Assembly (NCBI RefSeq): GCF_029784155.1
Contig: NC_073692.1
Span: 331,657,920-331,721,919 of the forward strand
DNA from: Uranotaenia lowii
Taxonomy: Eukaryota; Arthropoda; Insecta; Diptera; Culicidae
Direction of reading: 5' to 3'
DNA: 64,000 nucleotides
In this document: positions 36,437 to 48,916 of the stretch, piece by piece
Layout: each line of letters opens with the position of its first letter
Numbering within the stretch: position 1 is the first letter of the stretch
Made by a program: the position numbers and the translations under genes
The notes under the pieces: model-generated
Databases searched by the model: none
Told to the model about the DNA's origin: nothing
The model's input: only the letters and a program-made list of their open reading frames with translations

Positions 36437-37674
36437 CACAGCAAAAAAAGTATTGTGATATTACATCGAAAACGTGCACATAACTTGTGTCGCAAATGGT
36501 ACCTAATATTACATCATTTTGATGTTCGAGCTTTTGCACACATAGGATGAACAAAATTACACGAAATGATTGTAACGTAGTAGACGGATTCGAGCATACA
36601 AAAAATAGAAGGCTTTCGATACGAGTCGTTTAGATTTAGCTTAACTTTTTTTGGATAAATTTTTATTGATTCAGGATAATTTGTCAATATTCAAATATTA
36701 GTCTCAGAGTTCAGACTTTGGTTTGTTTCTAGGAGTTAAGGAATTTAAAAAATAAATCAGAACTAGGTACTTACACTCATCAATAATTTTTTAATTGAAT
36801 ATTTGTCAGATGAGCTTAGTGTTAAAGTTTAATTTTTGTATACATTATTTGTCTCTTGAGAAGCCTCGAGCCTAACAATAAAAGTAAAACTATCAGCTAA
36901 ATTATGTGGACAACATTATCTAAATCTAAAAATAGGAGTTTTCTTCTTGAACTGTTTGGAAAAATGGTTTTTTTGGAGCGATCGATTAACCTTTTGAAAG
37001 GGAGGACACGTCCAGAACAGGAATTCTTTTCGTCTGCTTTGCAACTTCCTCAGTTCTGAAAACTTCTGATATAATCCACTTCCTTTTCAAAACATAACTT
37101 GAGTTTCGGCCTCTTGCACGATGATGGAACAATGAATAGACATTCAATTGTGTTCTTGGTCAGTGTTTTAAACATCAGAAAATTCCAATCCGCGTCCTTT
37201 GGATGATCAAGCTCTCGTGTTTGCAATCTAGAACTGATAGTCTCTGTTAGAAATTAATTGATAAATTACTATGAGGATGAACAACACAAAATACTTATCT
37301 TCATATCCGGATGATTAAAAGCCTCGAATCTGTTTGGGATTGGTGTTTTGGGCAAATAGCCTAAAACAATAAAAATATGAGAATCAGTTCAGAGATGTGG
37401 TTTTGCTAAGAATTTTAATGAAATTTGTTAGTACTTACCAGCAGAACAAATCCTCCTGAGCCCCGCAATCCGTTTCTCAGTTTTTGAAATTGATAAAATT
37501 TCAAACGTCATTTGAAAATAACATTGACTACTTGATGCATTATTACATAGAAGGTTGAGATATTAAACTACATGACTTGTTCGCGTTGTGTTCATCATTT
37601 TGATGTAATATTTTAGCGAAAATTCTGTTGGTCACAGAAATTACATCGGCCATCGTTACATTTATTTTACTGTG
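36437..37674. mobile_element. Possible TIR element, CACAG ends
   Basis: The left end CACAGCAAAAAAAGTATTG and right end in complement CACAGTAAAATAAATG are similar, and both sides contain AATATTACATCA and ATGATG(t)TC words in inverted arrangement (about 36510-36525 and 37595-37615). No clear target duplication; interior has no ORF. Confidence 0.4.
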
Positions 37675-38859
37675 TTCATTTTGATATCACATAATAACAA
37701 ATTTTCTAAAATTTCGCGAAGAGATCGTTAATTTTATATACATTTTGGAGACGAAAAAGAAACATGTGCGATTTCATCCAGTCGTTGCCTACTCCGTCTC
37801 ATCAGTTTACAGTAAGTTGACGATTACTCTAGAAATTAAGGATTCAATAAAAGTACATGCAATCCAGAAGTTAATAGGTGAACGTTGCTTGTGAAAAGCC
37901 CATTGTGAACTAGAATGAATCTTTAAAAGTATGCATGTAGATAATCCACCATGGATGCACGAATTTACCGCAGTTTTATCAAAGTATAGATGATGTCATA
38001 TGATGTTCTCTCAGTTATTGCTGACATTTTGAAAATCAGAGAGATTCGTAGGTACATGAAAGATATCCAGTAATACATTATCTGGTAATATCATCTGGTT
38101 GAAAATAATCAGCTCAAAACATAAGAGGCATTACGATGCAAGCAATAGAAGCAAATCGAAATAATCGCTTATATATTTTTATAAAAACTCGATTGAATAT
38201 TTGACCGACCACAATTCACCACTATTCGATACAACATCTCTACTGCTGATTTCTGCTGAAATTGATTTAAAATAATACCTACAAAAATACAAAATTTAAA
38301 TAATTCTTACAAATTTAACTTGTTTTTAGAAGGAGTAGCAAAGCGCACTGGGTCTACTAGTAATCTCAACAAAAAATTCATAGGCAATCTGATTCAAAGC
38401 AAACGAAATAAAAGTTTTTATAATTTGTATTTTTTATCAGTCTCATAGAAAAGCTGAAGAACTGTTGGGCTTGGTTATGAGATATAGAATTTTGGAAATT
38501 AAAAAAAAAAACACCATCTTAAACAGGTGCCGCAATAAAAGAACGCAGCTTATCAATAGCAAATGAGTAGAGTTTGCATCGAGAGGCACCCAAACGAGTT
38601 TATCACTTTCAAGGAGACGCCCTAAGTGCACTCCAAGTTTCATGCATTTAACCATTCCTTTTTATAGCAATTATTAAATATTAAAGCACTTAGTACTTTG
38701 CTTTATTTCAATATATATTGAATTCACTTTGTTTAACTTCAGTAGAATCCAAGCCTGGAGGCCAAGTGTTTTTGAATAATTAATATAATGGGCTCAAAAA
38801 GCCAAATGTTGATGCACTTAATTATCCTTTTCGTTGCATTCTTCTCTAACTAGAGAGAG

Positions 38860-39366
38860 GGCGTTTCTTTTCCCTTATTTTCTCCACATGGTCTCGAATA
38901 AGCAGTGCAGCTATCATACTTTGTTGGATACCGGCTAGAGGTAGAGAACTCATTCTAGAGAGCGAGTAAGTAGGTATGTAAACAGAACATTGTTAAGCGG
39001 TCACTCTGTTTCTGAGTAGACCTACGAGGGAGCTCTGAAAACGTCGCTAAGCTAGTCCACCAGTAGGTACACTCCATGTAGGTATTTATTCCTCCTATTC
39101 GTTAATCTATCCTACGCTACACCACAAAGCAAAACGCGCAAACCAAGCCAGGCGTTCTCTCACTGACTGGAATACAGTTTTAGTAGCTTTATGGTCAACC
39201 GAATCGATGCTCTACAGGGGCTACCCCAAGCGACATGACATTCGGCTGAGCACCAACCTACCAGTTGCAGTCTTAATCCGACGTCTCGCCGCGGACGGTT
39301 TGCATTTGCGGGCGGAAATCTCCATCGATCATTTGCTTTTCAGTTTCTTCCGTTTTGTAGCGTCCG
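38860..39366 (+). promoter_or_regulatory. Candidate promoter and non-coding first exon
   Basis: Complex, GC-richer sequence with GAGAG words (38850-38990) replaces the AT-rich background. A stretch from about 39110 ends at a consensus donor, CCG|GTGAGT, at 39367. No TATA box is obvious. ATGs in it (39207 and others) open frames that are not recognisable. Most likely a 5' UTR exon of a plus-strand gene, with no acceptor identified. Confidence 0.3.
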
Positions 39367-40254
39367 GTGAGTCGATATTGTTTACCGAATGGTTGTTTAA
39401 CGGATTTTTGTTTACAATTTCGGCTATTGAACGGTTGTGTGTTGATCGATGGGAGTTTTTTCGGGTTCGTTATCGGTACGATTTTTTTCTTCTAAACACG
39501 CCTTTCTAAGTTGTTGAGAGGCGATAAGAAAGGTGCTTGGGTTCTAGAGTCAAGCTCAAGTGATCTGCTCATGATCTCTCGGGGGTTTGGTCACGTCTTG
39601 AAAAGTGCAAGTAATAATTTGTTTCAAGTGATCGAGCAAGAAAGCAAGCAAACAACCAATTGCATCTCTGAGGTAGTGATTAAATTATGCAATTTTTGCA
39701 GAAATAGTGTTGTCGAAGAATGCCACAAAGTAGAGCAATGTGGTTAAATCAATTACCGAGAAATGTGTGTTTCTTCACCGGAGGCCTGCATATCGTTGTC
39801 AAGAATGTAAATAGGCCTAATTCCGATTGCGAAAAAAAATGTGAATAGCGTTCGAGTGGTTTCAGTTGTGGGAAGAGTGATTGGAAGAGAATCTTGTGAC
39901 GTTTTTTTTTTGATCATTTGAATGTTCTAAATTCAAAGTGAGGTAGTAGGAACGTGCTATCGATTGCTGATACGCGACATGGCAGACAGCGTGGTTCTCC
40001 GATCGGATCCGATCCGATGTGATTGAAACAAGTGTCAACGTGCGAGCCTCCGTCCGGGTGGCCCCTCGTGAAGGTCAATGTGGCACTAACTAACTAACTA
40101 ACCTAACAGCAATCAACCGCATTCATGACGGCTACCCGGCGGCTTTGCACTCTCAATCAGAAAATCGAGGGATGGATGAAGTGTCACGGTTCGCTTCGTT
40201 TTTGGTTGGTCGTCGGAGGTGGATGGGCGGCTTTTTTTGTTTAATTTTGAAAAG

Positions 40255-40537
40255 TATATAAACGTGTGTACTCGTGCCGTAGTCCGTTCGTGTCAATGAG
40301 CGAAAATAAGTACCCACTATTGGCACCTACCGCCCGCCGCCACCGTCTTTTTTCCTTTAAGAGGTGTAAAACCAATTGCGAATTTTTGGTACGTGTTCGA
40401 CGGACAAGGAGCTTAGAATTCATTACCATGGGTAGATATAAGAAATATTTTTTTGGTTTTTAGGGTTCAATGATTTTAAATCAACGTGATTGTGGATCAA
40501 ATTATCGATTGATTTGAAAAGCACGTTCCCAACGAAG
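40255..40537 (+). promoter_or_regulatory. Candidate TATA promoter and first exon
   Basis: TATATAAA at 40255-40262 is followed about 25-30 bp later by a probable start site (CGTAGTCCG area). An ATG at 40296 opens 55 codons to a stop at 40463 (MSENKYPLLAPTARRHRLF at its start), upstream of a donor AAG|GTAAGC at 40538. If the exon is real, this frame is a short upstream ORF. The region 40000-40400 is the most GC-rich, least repetitive part of this area. Confidence 0.4.
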
Positions 40538-41136
40538 GTAAGCGACGTTATAAGGCCATTATTTGCAGCTTAAAAAAGAGCAGGACAGTACTTTTCTAAC
40601 GCGAAATTTGTTTCAAAGTTAATTTTTTGGTTCTTGCGAGAATGTTATAAAAGAAACTAAATTGCTGTAGTATTTTTTTCCTGGGTTTGAATTAATTTCT
40701 CGGAGTTTTACAAAGTTGCTAAACAATTAAAATTCGCATATGGATTCTCATGTAAGAAGATCCTCAACTTAATGCAGCTTCAGAAGAATTATTTGAACAT
40801 CGTATAGCATATCTTGTAACAATTTGTGGAGAAATTGAGTGAGCCACGTTATAAATCCTTTAATTTCGGTATTGAATACGAGAAAATAGCTTATGTAGTA
40901 CGGGAGTGATTACTGTAGTAGGTGGACTGACTCAAAATCGTAAAATTTAAGGACCATTGAGCACCTTTTCTTCAATGTCTGCTTTCCATTATTGCAACAC
41001 GCCTGAACACCGGTTATTTAACTTTTAATATAACTTATAGATTGTTTTAAAAATTGTAAGGACATTTTCACAATAATCAAAAAATTATTGTTTCATTAAA
41101 TTAAAGTATCATTAAGTATCACTATTTGTGTCCTAA

Positions 41137-42258
41137 AGGGTGATACGGTCAAAATTTGGTCAAGGGAACACGCGTGTAAATCGATGAAATCTTTTATTAA
41201 AAAAATCAAATTAAATTTCTTTTTCAAGTTTAATTAGTATAAAATTCAGGAAAAATATTCAGTTAGGCTTCCGCTTTTCCAAATCCGAATTGCCGGGCCT
41301 TACGCTTAATCCCTGCCATCAGATTTTGTACAGATTCTTCGCCGCAGAAAGTCAGTTTGCCTTGAACTGCTGCTCGTCCTTAGCAGTTTTTTTTTGGTCT
41401 TCTTTAGGTTCCGCTTGACAATAGCTCAGTATTTCTCAATTGGGCGGAGCTCTGGCGTGTTGGGAGGGTTCTTGTCCCTGGGAACCACCTGCACGTTGTT
41501 GGCGGCGTACCACTCTATGGCCTTTTTACCGTAATGGCAAGATGCCAAATCCGGCCAAACAGTACGGAACAATCGCGTTTCTTCAGGAAAGGCAGCAGAC
41601 GTTTATTCAAACACTCTTTCGCGTAAATTTCTTGATTGACAGTCCCGGAAGCTTAAAAATGCTGCTTTTCAAGCCACAGGTACAGATGGCTTGCCAAACC
41701 AGATATTTCTTCGCGAACTTTGACAGTTTCATGTGCTTGAAAATATCTGCTACCTTTCCCCTTCCTTTTGCCGTATAAAATTCCTGCCCCGGAAGCTGCT
41801 TGTAGTCGGCTTTGAAGTAGGTTTCGACCGTCCATTACCACGCAGTCAAACTTCGTCAGCATCGTCGTGTACAGCCTCCGGGATCGCGCTTTGGCCGTCG
41901 TATTTTGTTTATCATCGCGATTTGGGTTTCGCTTGAAACTACCGACAACTCTCTTTGTCGTCTCAGCGGCTTCCGGTTTTCGATTTCCCCCCGATCCAGA
42001 CTTCCTGGCTGTCGACAAACGTTCCCCAAACACTTTAATTACATTTGTAACGGTTGATTTGGCAACTTTTAGCGATTTTGGCAGCTTTGCGTGCGAGTAG
42101 CTCGGATTTTCGCGATGCGCGAGCAAAATTTTGATACGCTGCTCTTCTTCCTTCCACACACACACACCTTCAAAATGAGGGATGTTCAGGTTTTTTAAAT
42201 GCAAAATTGAAAGAAATACGTCAAGTTGATATTGACCAAATTTTGACCGTATCACCCT
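41137..42258 (-). mobile_element. DD37E mariner (ITmD37E), internally deleted
   Basis: 27-bp perfect inverted repeats, starting AGGGTGATACGGTCAAAATT, at 41137-41163 and 42232-42258, with TA at 42259-42260 and TA one base away on the left (41134-41135). Length 1122 bp is a little under the family's usual 1.2-1.3 kb. The transposase is on the minus strand. Confidence 0.95.
41262..42190 (-). pseudogene. DD37E mariner transposase, broken
   Basis: From the minus-strand N-terminus: an HTH region (KLPKSLKVAKSTVTNVIKVF, then TTKRVVGSFKRNPN), directly followed by RDDKQNTTAKARSRRLYT. The second HTH normally between these is missing, an in-frame loss. Then comes CVVMD with the first catalytic Asp, a frameshifted middle (41700-41760), WPDLASCHY with the second Asp (about 41553), and PNTPELRPIEKY (about 41440) with the Glu. 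I count 37 residues between second Asp and Glu, hence D37E. The Trp codon after IEKY is TGA. The C-terminus resembles AGIKRKARQFGFGKAEA. Not functional. Confidence 0.9.
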
Positions 42259-42471
42259 TATTTCACTCTTCCTCCGATTGCCGGATCCAGTGGCTCACCG
42301 GTGTTGCTTCCGAGCTTCAGATCACCGGACAGGTCTGCACATTTGGGGACTGTATTTGTATTAATATGATCTGTGAAGATCGAAAGTGCAAAAAGCAGGA
42401 GGAAAAATGTATTCAAACGTTTTTTTTTCTCATCGTTTACCACGCGTCAAGAATTAAAATTCAATAAACTA

Positions 42472-42919
42472 ACTAGGGTCAAGTGGGGTAATTCCGAACA
42501 AGTGCCATACGCGCTAGTGTGGGGGATGAATGGATACAAAAAGTCCCTAAAGTGGTAGTTTAACATCCGATTGATAGCTATAAGCTGTTTCCGATCTGTT
42601 TTGAAATCCTAATGATATCATTTCAGATGTTTTAAAAAACCATTACTCCGTGGAACGGAAATCGTTTTGGACAGTGTTCAATGTTTTGAACATCTGATCA
42701 TAAAAAATCCAGCTAGAATGTTGTTATCAACTGTTTTACATCCAGTTTATGATGCTTTGTCTGGATTTTGACGAAATTTTGAAAAAATTTCTTCGCACTG
42801 ATTCACAGATGAGTGTTCATATTTACCCCATAGTTTTCGTCCTGTGGGGTAATTAGGAACACACATTTCCTAACATTTCTTTGGCATTTTGATGGTCAAA
42901 TGTTTTATTCATCAACTTA
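42472..42919. other. Partial GGGGTAATTCCGAAC repeat
   Basis: TAGGGTCAAGTGGGGTAATT at 42474 looks like the left end of a TIR element of the TAGGG-GGGG type seen at 50350 and 57028, and an internal GTGGGGTAATTAGGAAC lies at 42844. The right end was not found. Confidence 0.35.
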
Positions 42920-43733
42920 GGGGGCCATTCACTTATTACCCAAGGCGGCTTCCATAAATTACGTAACGCAAAAAGTGCAATTTTTTTACCCCCACCCCCC
43001 CGTATGTCACAAATCGCAACGCTTCGACGTACTCCCCTAGACAAATTACGTAACGCTGATAATTACCCCCCCTCCACCGATTTTCTCATGTTTTAAAATA
43101 CTGATTTTCGAAGGTCAAAATAAGATTTTAACCTAAATTTATTTAACGTTTTTTAAAACGGAATTAATATCGATCAGATTGTACTTAGTACTCATTGATG
43201 ATAATTCTCTGATAAAAAAATTGAATGTCTTATTACGAGTTGCTCTGTGCTTGTAAACTGATGATCTACCTTGGTTACTTTATTTTGTTCAAAGAGCATA
43301 ACTTGTTACGCAAAATATACACCACTAAGTAAAATTCGTTGGAATAATCAAACATGCATTTTTTAAATCAATTGGAAAAATAGTAAAATTTCCGTCTTAA
43401 GGTTGAATTGAGTTCTTGGGGATAAATGTACCCTATATTCGGTTTTCCAACGGTTATTTCACGGATATTCAATACACATTTTATGGAATCTATCTCAGAA
43501 TCTTTAAAAAGGAAAGGTTACAATCCAGTTTAATCATATTGAAGCTCACAAATTATAATTCTGCTAAAATTGAATGACATCAGAATAGCTGCAATGAAAC
43601 TGAAATTTTTAAGGAAAAAATCGTTACCGAACGTTGAGCATACCTCCCCCCCTCCCCTATGTCACAATTCGTAACGATAGAGCTTACTCCCTCCCCCCCC
43701 CTAGGAGCGTTACGTAATTTATGGATGCCCCCC
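42920..43733. mobile_element. MITE with CATAAATTACGTAACGC ends
   Basis: Left end GGGGGCCATTCACTTATTAC with CCATAAATTACGTAACGC at 42951-42968; right end in complement GGGGGGCATCCATAAATTACG and the same ACGTAACGC word. C-rich subterminal blocks lie on both sides (42990-43070 and 43645-43705). TA precedes the left end; the right flank is decayed. No ORF. I know similar sequences as abundant in mosquito genomes. Confidence 0.75.
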
Positions 43734-43749
43734 AAGCATTTTCAGACCT

Positions 43750-44214
43750 CCTTCCCCATCCTCCCCTTGAAATAAATTATTCACAAAACTAACCCCCCCC
43801 CCTTCTTCTGTAAGATCTTAACACATTAAGAACCGTGAAGAAATCTTAGTCAGGAGACATCAACACTCGGCATTATATATCCCAGGATCTTACTGGACCA
43901 AATTTAATAAATTTCATAATTCAATTAGGTCCGCAATGTATTAAGTTTTGAATTTTCGAGAAATTGATTTTTTTTCTTCTAAAAAATGAGATTCGGGTTT
44001 AGAAAAAAAAAGCTATGCCAGTTCTTTTAAGTCTTTGAAAAAAGGTTTTGAACACAATTTTATCAAAACTGAATAAATCTTTAAAAGTGAAAAAAGTTTA
44101 TAAAACGGAAATTTTGAAAAATAAACTAAATCCGCATTTTAACGAGTCTTAATTTTGTTTAAAAAAATAGTGATGAAAATTTGTTTTTTGTTGACAGAAG
44201 AAAAAATGCAGTCA
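43750..44214. other. No gene seen
   Basis: AT-rich DNA with a C-run at 43792-43802 and nothing else to report. Confidence 0.5.
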
Positions 44215-45815
44215 AATGTTTCGAGAGGACAGCTTAATTATCTCATCGAATTGAAAATCAAGCGGGTATCGAGGACAGCTTGAGATAATTTTAAACCTTA
44301 ACCCTTTAATGCAAGACTTTTTTTTAAGAAGAATAACAGTTCTTAATTGTGTGAATCAGTGAAATAATAACATTTTAATTCGAATAACACAACTGAAGTC
44401 GTTATTTTGAGTATCAGAAAAGTCAAAGTTGGACTTTTTCTTTAGAAATTCTTGATTCATATCAATATAATTTTGAAAATTTCTTTCAAACCTTGTAAAT
44501 TGGATGCAAGAAGGCATTTGTGATTAATTAAGATAAAAAAGTCTGTTAGGATGTGCAAATCTGAAGAAAAACAGTGATTTTCATTTATTTTAATTTTTTT
44601 TTCAAAGACATAAAAAAATATTTTTGCAGTTTTTCTACATACGTTAAAATATCGTGATAAAAATGCCATGGGCTAATATTTTTCAATCTCTGAAATATTT
44701 TTTGTGAATACAACACTTGAAGCGAGTCGAGAGGACAGCTTGGAACTTGGAAAAAAACAAGTCGAGAGGACAGCTTGATTATCTTATCAAATTAAACATC
44801 AAGCGGGTCGACAGTACAGCTTGAGATAAGATTTGAGCTTCAAACACCAATATAAACGAGCCGAGAGGACCGCTCGGAATTTGAACACAGTGAGTCGAGA
44901 CGACAGCTGAATCATCAATCAAAGTGATATTAAAGCGGGTTAAGAAGACAGCTTGAGAAAAAAAATTGAACTTTCTAGCGAATCGAGACCACAGCTTTAA
45001 TTTCTTATCGAATTGAAAATTAAGTGCATTGAGAGGAAAACATGCTACATACATATATCTGATATCGGACTTTAAAGCGAGTCGAAAGAACATCTCAGAA
45101 CTTGTAAAAAAGCAAGTCTAAAGAACAGCTTAATTATCTTATCAAATTGAAAATTGGGTCCGTTGAGAGTACAGCTTAACTCTTCGTTTCATAAAGTTAC
45201 AAATTTGCAACAATTAATGTATGGAAAAGTGAAAAATCGTATTTAATTTAATTTTTTTTTCTCAATGTACTCATCATTTCCAACTGTTTAGGATGATTTT
45301 AAGGGAAAAATGAAAAATCATGAAATGAAGGGTTAAGATAAGATTGAACCTTAAAACGAATCGAGAGAACAGCTTGAAATTTGTGGAATTTGTAAAAATC
45401 AAGCGCGTTGAGAGGAAAGCTTGATATAAGATTTAACCTTAAAGCGAGTCGAGAGAACAGCTTGGAGGCCAGCTCAATTATCTAATCAAATTGATAACCA
45501 AGCGGGTTGGAGGATAGCTTGATATAAAATTGAATCTTAAGCGAGTCGAGAGCACAGCTTTAATTTCTTATCGAATTGAAAATCAAGCGCGTTGAGAGGA
45601 CAGCTTGCGATAAGATCGGACTTTAAAGCCAGTCGAGAGGTCTTCTTGATAATTTTATCAAATTGAAGCTCGAGCCGGTTGAGAGTACTTTAAATTAGAT
45701 CGAACCTCAAAGTGAGTCGAGAGCAGATTGACATTTGTGAAAAGCGTGTCGAGGGGAAAACTTTAATTTTTGTTATCGAATTGAAAATCAAACGCGTTCA
45801 GCTTGCGCAAGTTGC
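44215..45815. repeat. Degenerate array of GAGTCGAGAGGACAGCTTG units
   Basis: About two dozen variants of GAGTCGAGAGGACAGCTT and its sister form GCGGGTTGAGAGGACAGCTT (clear examples at about 44726, 44760, 45357, 45445, 45541 and 45590). The two forms alternate about 40-50 bp apart, giving a composite unit near 90-100 bp. Between them lie CTTATCGAATTGAAAATCAA and CGATAAGAT-GAACTTTAAA, whose CTTATCG/CGATAAG words can pair. The array is interrupted by unrelated DNA at about 44300-44710 and 45180-45345. No ORF. Confidence 0.88.
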
Positions 45816-45972
45816 ATAACTCGATTTTTTCAGCAGATAAATTTACGACTTGTGCTGGAAAAATCCACATTTTGCCACTTGTTGCATAAATAACTATTAC
45901 TGAAAAGTGAACTATTCGACACTGAAAACAATATCGAAAAGTGATTTTTTTTGCTAAAATTACAGTCTACGA

Positions 45973-47794
45973 CATGGGTGGCCAAACCGTGAGCCGCGGG
46001 GCTTTGATAAGTTTCGATGTTATGAAAAAAGAATTATATTTATAACTCGAAGCATAATGTTTGAGAACTTCTTGTAAGTTAAAGATTTAAATTTATTTCA
46101 AATTTTCGATTTTTAGAATATGAATCAAATAATTTCGTAGCTTTGAAGGCAGTAAAAAGCCGCTTCATCGGACATGAAACCCCGTTCGAACTATTCAACG
46201 TAAAAATTTATTCATAAGCTTGAATTTAAAGTCAAACATCACCAAAATGCCAAAATATACTGAGTTTTGAAATTTGACACAGATTTCAAGATATTATAAA
46301 TCATGCATTTCTATGCATTTAGAACACAATGGTTCGTTAACATAAGCTTATTCCCAGAATTATTACAAATGGAACACCGCAAAACTGATACCCAGTTAAA
46401 GAAAAAATATCATCAGTTTGGTCTGGAAGAGCTTCATAAAACAAATTTGGATGAGGTAAAGTATCCTGCATTTTATGAACTTGGGTTTGTTGATGAATGC
46501 TAGCGAATCGGAAATTCGGGAAAAAGTTTGAAATGTCGTTCCTTCACAAGGAAACTGAAAAAAAAGAAAATTTCAGCATTAACCAGGAAAATTGTTATTT
46601 TTTGGAAATTTTCCTACAAATTTAAAAAATATTGCCTATAAGGAAGGTAAGAATTTTTTGGGTTCAACTAAATTTTATAATAACAAAGCTCTATTAAAAG
46701 CATAAAAATATTTTTCATCCGAATTTATGAAAGTGTACAGAATTTTAATCGCAGACGTGTGAAAGAATTGATTTGAACGAAATTTGTCTTAAAGTTACCC
46801 AGGCTTAATTTTTCCTTTAAAATTCATGAGAACATTTTCACATCTTTTGAGAGAAAAAGATTCTTGCTCAAAGACTCCTCTCCTGCATATTTAGATTTTA
46901 TGATTATGATACTTTATATAGAAAAAGAAACAAAATTTGTGAATTGTGATTTACAAATCGTCGCATTTTTTTTGTCAAACTTTCTGTTTTGAATCATGTG
47001 TAGTTTGAATATAATGATAAGCCATCGCGATCTTTGACAGAAGTCTTCACGTGAAACATTTTCGATTATTTTTAGCTATTTACATTTTATTACAGCTCTG
47101 GAAAATTTCAAAAGCAATTTTTTTTTCTTTTGTGATGTGACTTGAAAGAAGTCTAAAATTATCAAAATTTCAAAACAGGTTTTTTGATCTCGTTTTTTTT
47201 TTCAAAACTATTAAAGTTTTTGATAAGCCATGTTTTTATATTAAAAACTATTGTAATAAAAACCAGGAAAATCACAAGCCACTCCTCTGGATATTGCTTT
47301 TTCAAATGATTATAGCAATTATTGATTCAGAAAAATATTTAACATCATTTTTAATAACACAACTGAACGACTTTGAAGAAGTTATTTTGTTCCTATAAAA
47401 GTTATGGCTCATCAAATAAGAAAAAAAAATCTTGATATAGTCAATTTATACTCATACTCTTTTGCTAATTTTTATCAAACATTGTTTATTGAGTACCGGA
47501 AGATGTTTTTCAATCATTGAAATATATGTAGAATATTTCTTATGTGTATAAATTACATTATTAAAGAAAAATGCATATCATCTCAGACCATGACCATGAG
47601 TCAAATCCTTTCAAACTCTGAAATGTTTTTAAACTTTTAAATGCGCTTTTTCTAAATTTTACTTAATTAAATATGTTGAAAACATACTTCAAAAGTTTGA
47701 AAGCGAAAAAATCTCTGACAAGATTTTTTTTGGCCCGCAGATGAGTCACCTTTCTAAAATTTGGCCCGCCATCTGAAAATGTTGGCCACCCATG
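45973..47794. mobile_element. hAT element with perfect 8-bp target duplication
   Basis: Terminal repeats CATGGGTGGCCAA and TTGGCCACCCATG; GTCTACGA stands just outside both ends (45965-45972 and 47795-47802), an exact octamer of the Buster pattern nnnTAnnn. Further GGCCCGC words lie inside the right end and GAGCCGCGG inside the left. Length 1822 bp. Within it 46303-46503 is open and reads LFPELLQMEHRKTDTQLKKK, possibly a hAT transposase remnant, but this is weak. Confidence 0.92.
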
Positions 47795-47994
47795 GTCTAC
47801 GACCTACTTGCTTAGACATTTTCAGTATTTAGGCATAGCCATCCACATGCAGTTATTTGTTAAGATGCGCTTCTTGCAGGTTAATGAATGAATTTTAATG
47901 GAATTTTTGAATTTGCATAAAAATGTATATGCAATTTGTTACAAATGTAATGTTATTATCTACCTAGACGAACAATATGTTGTTTGTCAAGAAA

Positions 47995-48270
47995 AAGCGT
48001 TTATGTGGTCTAGCGGGTAGGCTGGCGCGAGTCTGGTTCTGGTATGCCAGGCGTACTGAGTTCGATTCTCGGCCTCGGTAATAAAACTTTTGGGTTCGAA
48101 TCCCATAAGTAGCCGACAGGTAAGATGTCTTATAATCGGCTATATAATAGGAATGTTCAACCAGTTGCCAGCTGGCCAGGTATGCCGGAATACCTGCTTG
48201 GTTGAATAATTCTACTGAATCAAAGCAATCGAAAGATTCCCGTTAATTCTTTCTTTCGATTGCTTAGATC
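47995..48270 (+). mobile_element. tRNA-derived SINE (a)
   Basis: Pol III A-box TGGTCTAGCGGGTAGG (about 48006) and B-box GAGTTCGATTCTCGG (about 48058) at tRNA-like spacing. A second GGTTCGAATCCC follows at about 48093. The 3' part holds a 14-bp perfect hairpin (AAGCAATCGAAAGA, 48223-48236 with 48252-48265). Not a folding tRNA. Ends are approximate. Confidence 0.75.
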
Positions 48271-48685
48271 CAGCTCTTTTTCACTTTTTCACTTCAGCAA
48301 TGGTACCTAATCCAGTTCCTTACTACCCATTTTTCATCACATTCGCAACAATCAGGCAAAATCAACCATATTTTAAAAAATCAGAACAAATCAATAGCTT
48401 CTCAAGTTGTCAGGCTGATTCTCGAAAAATCAGGCAAATCCTGAAAAATTAGGCACATTAGCATCTCTGTTCTTTGCCTTAAAATAATCTCGGAGCGTGA
48501 AAGTAAAACGAGATTTACAACGCGTGGCAAAACTGAGCCGACACCCGTATATGGGTCCCATGGCGACGAACGTGTTAATTGCTTAAAATTCTCACGACAA
48601 ATTTGCGGCCGAAAAACAGTTTGGAAAAATAAATGTTTCAATTGTTTTTCTTCTGAGTTTTGTTTGATAATTCCTAGTATATTTT

Positions 48686-48916
48686 GTCGCCGACCCTGGC
48701 CTAGAGGATAGCATTCAAGTCTTCTAAGCCAGAGGTCATGAGATCGAGTCTCGGTCACGGCATACATAGTACTCTTTCTGTGGGTTGGTGGTGTTAGCAT
48801 TAGTAAGATGCTAGCCATTATATCCTTGAAAGATGTACGCTTTAGTCTTAAGTACAATTTAGATCTCTTCAAAGAAACATGAAGTTTCACTGAGATGCTA
48901 TGTGTGTGTGTTTTTT
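48686..48916 (+). mobile_element. tRNA-derived SINE (b) with TG tail
   Basis: A-box TGGCCTAGAGGATAGC (about 48697) and B-box GAGATCGAGTCTCGG (about 48740), then an unrelated body and a TGTGTGTG tail at 48900-48911. The minus-strand 201-codon frame across this region is a shadow. Ends approximate. Confidence 0.75.

Noticed and set aside
43645..43705. C-rich tract as an i-motif or regulatory site
   Set aside because: It is the subterminal part of the MITE at 42920-43733, matched by a similar block at the other end.
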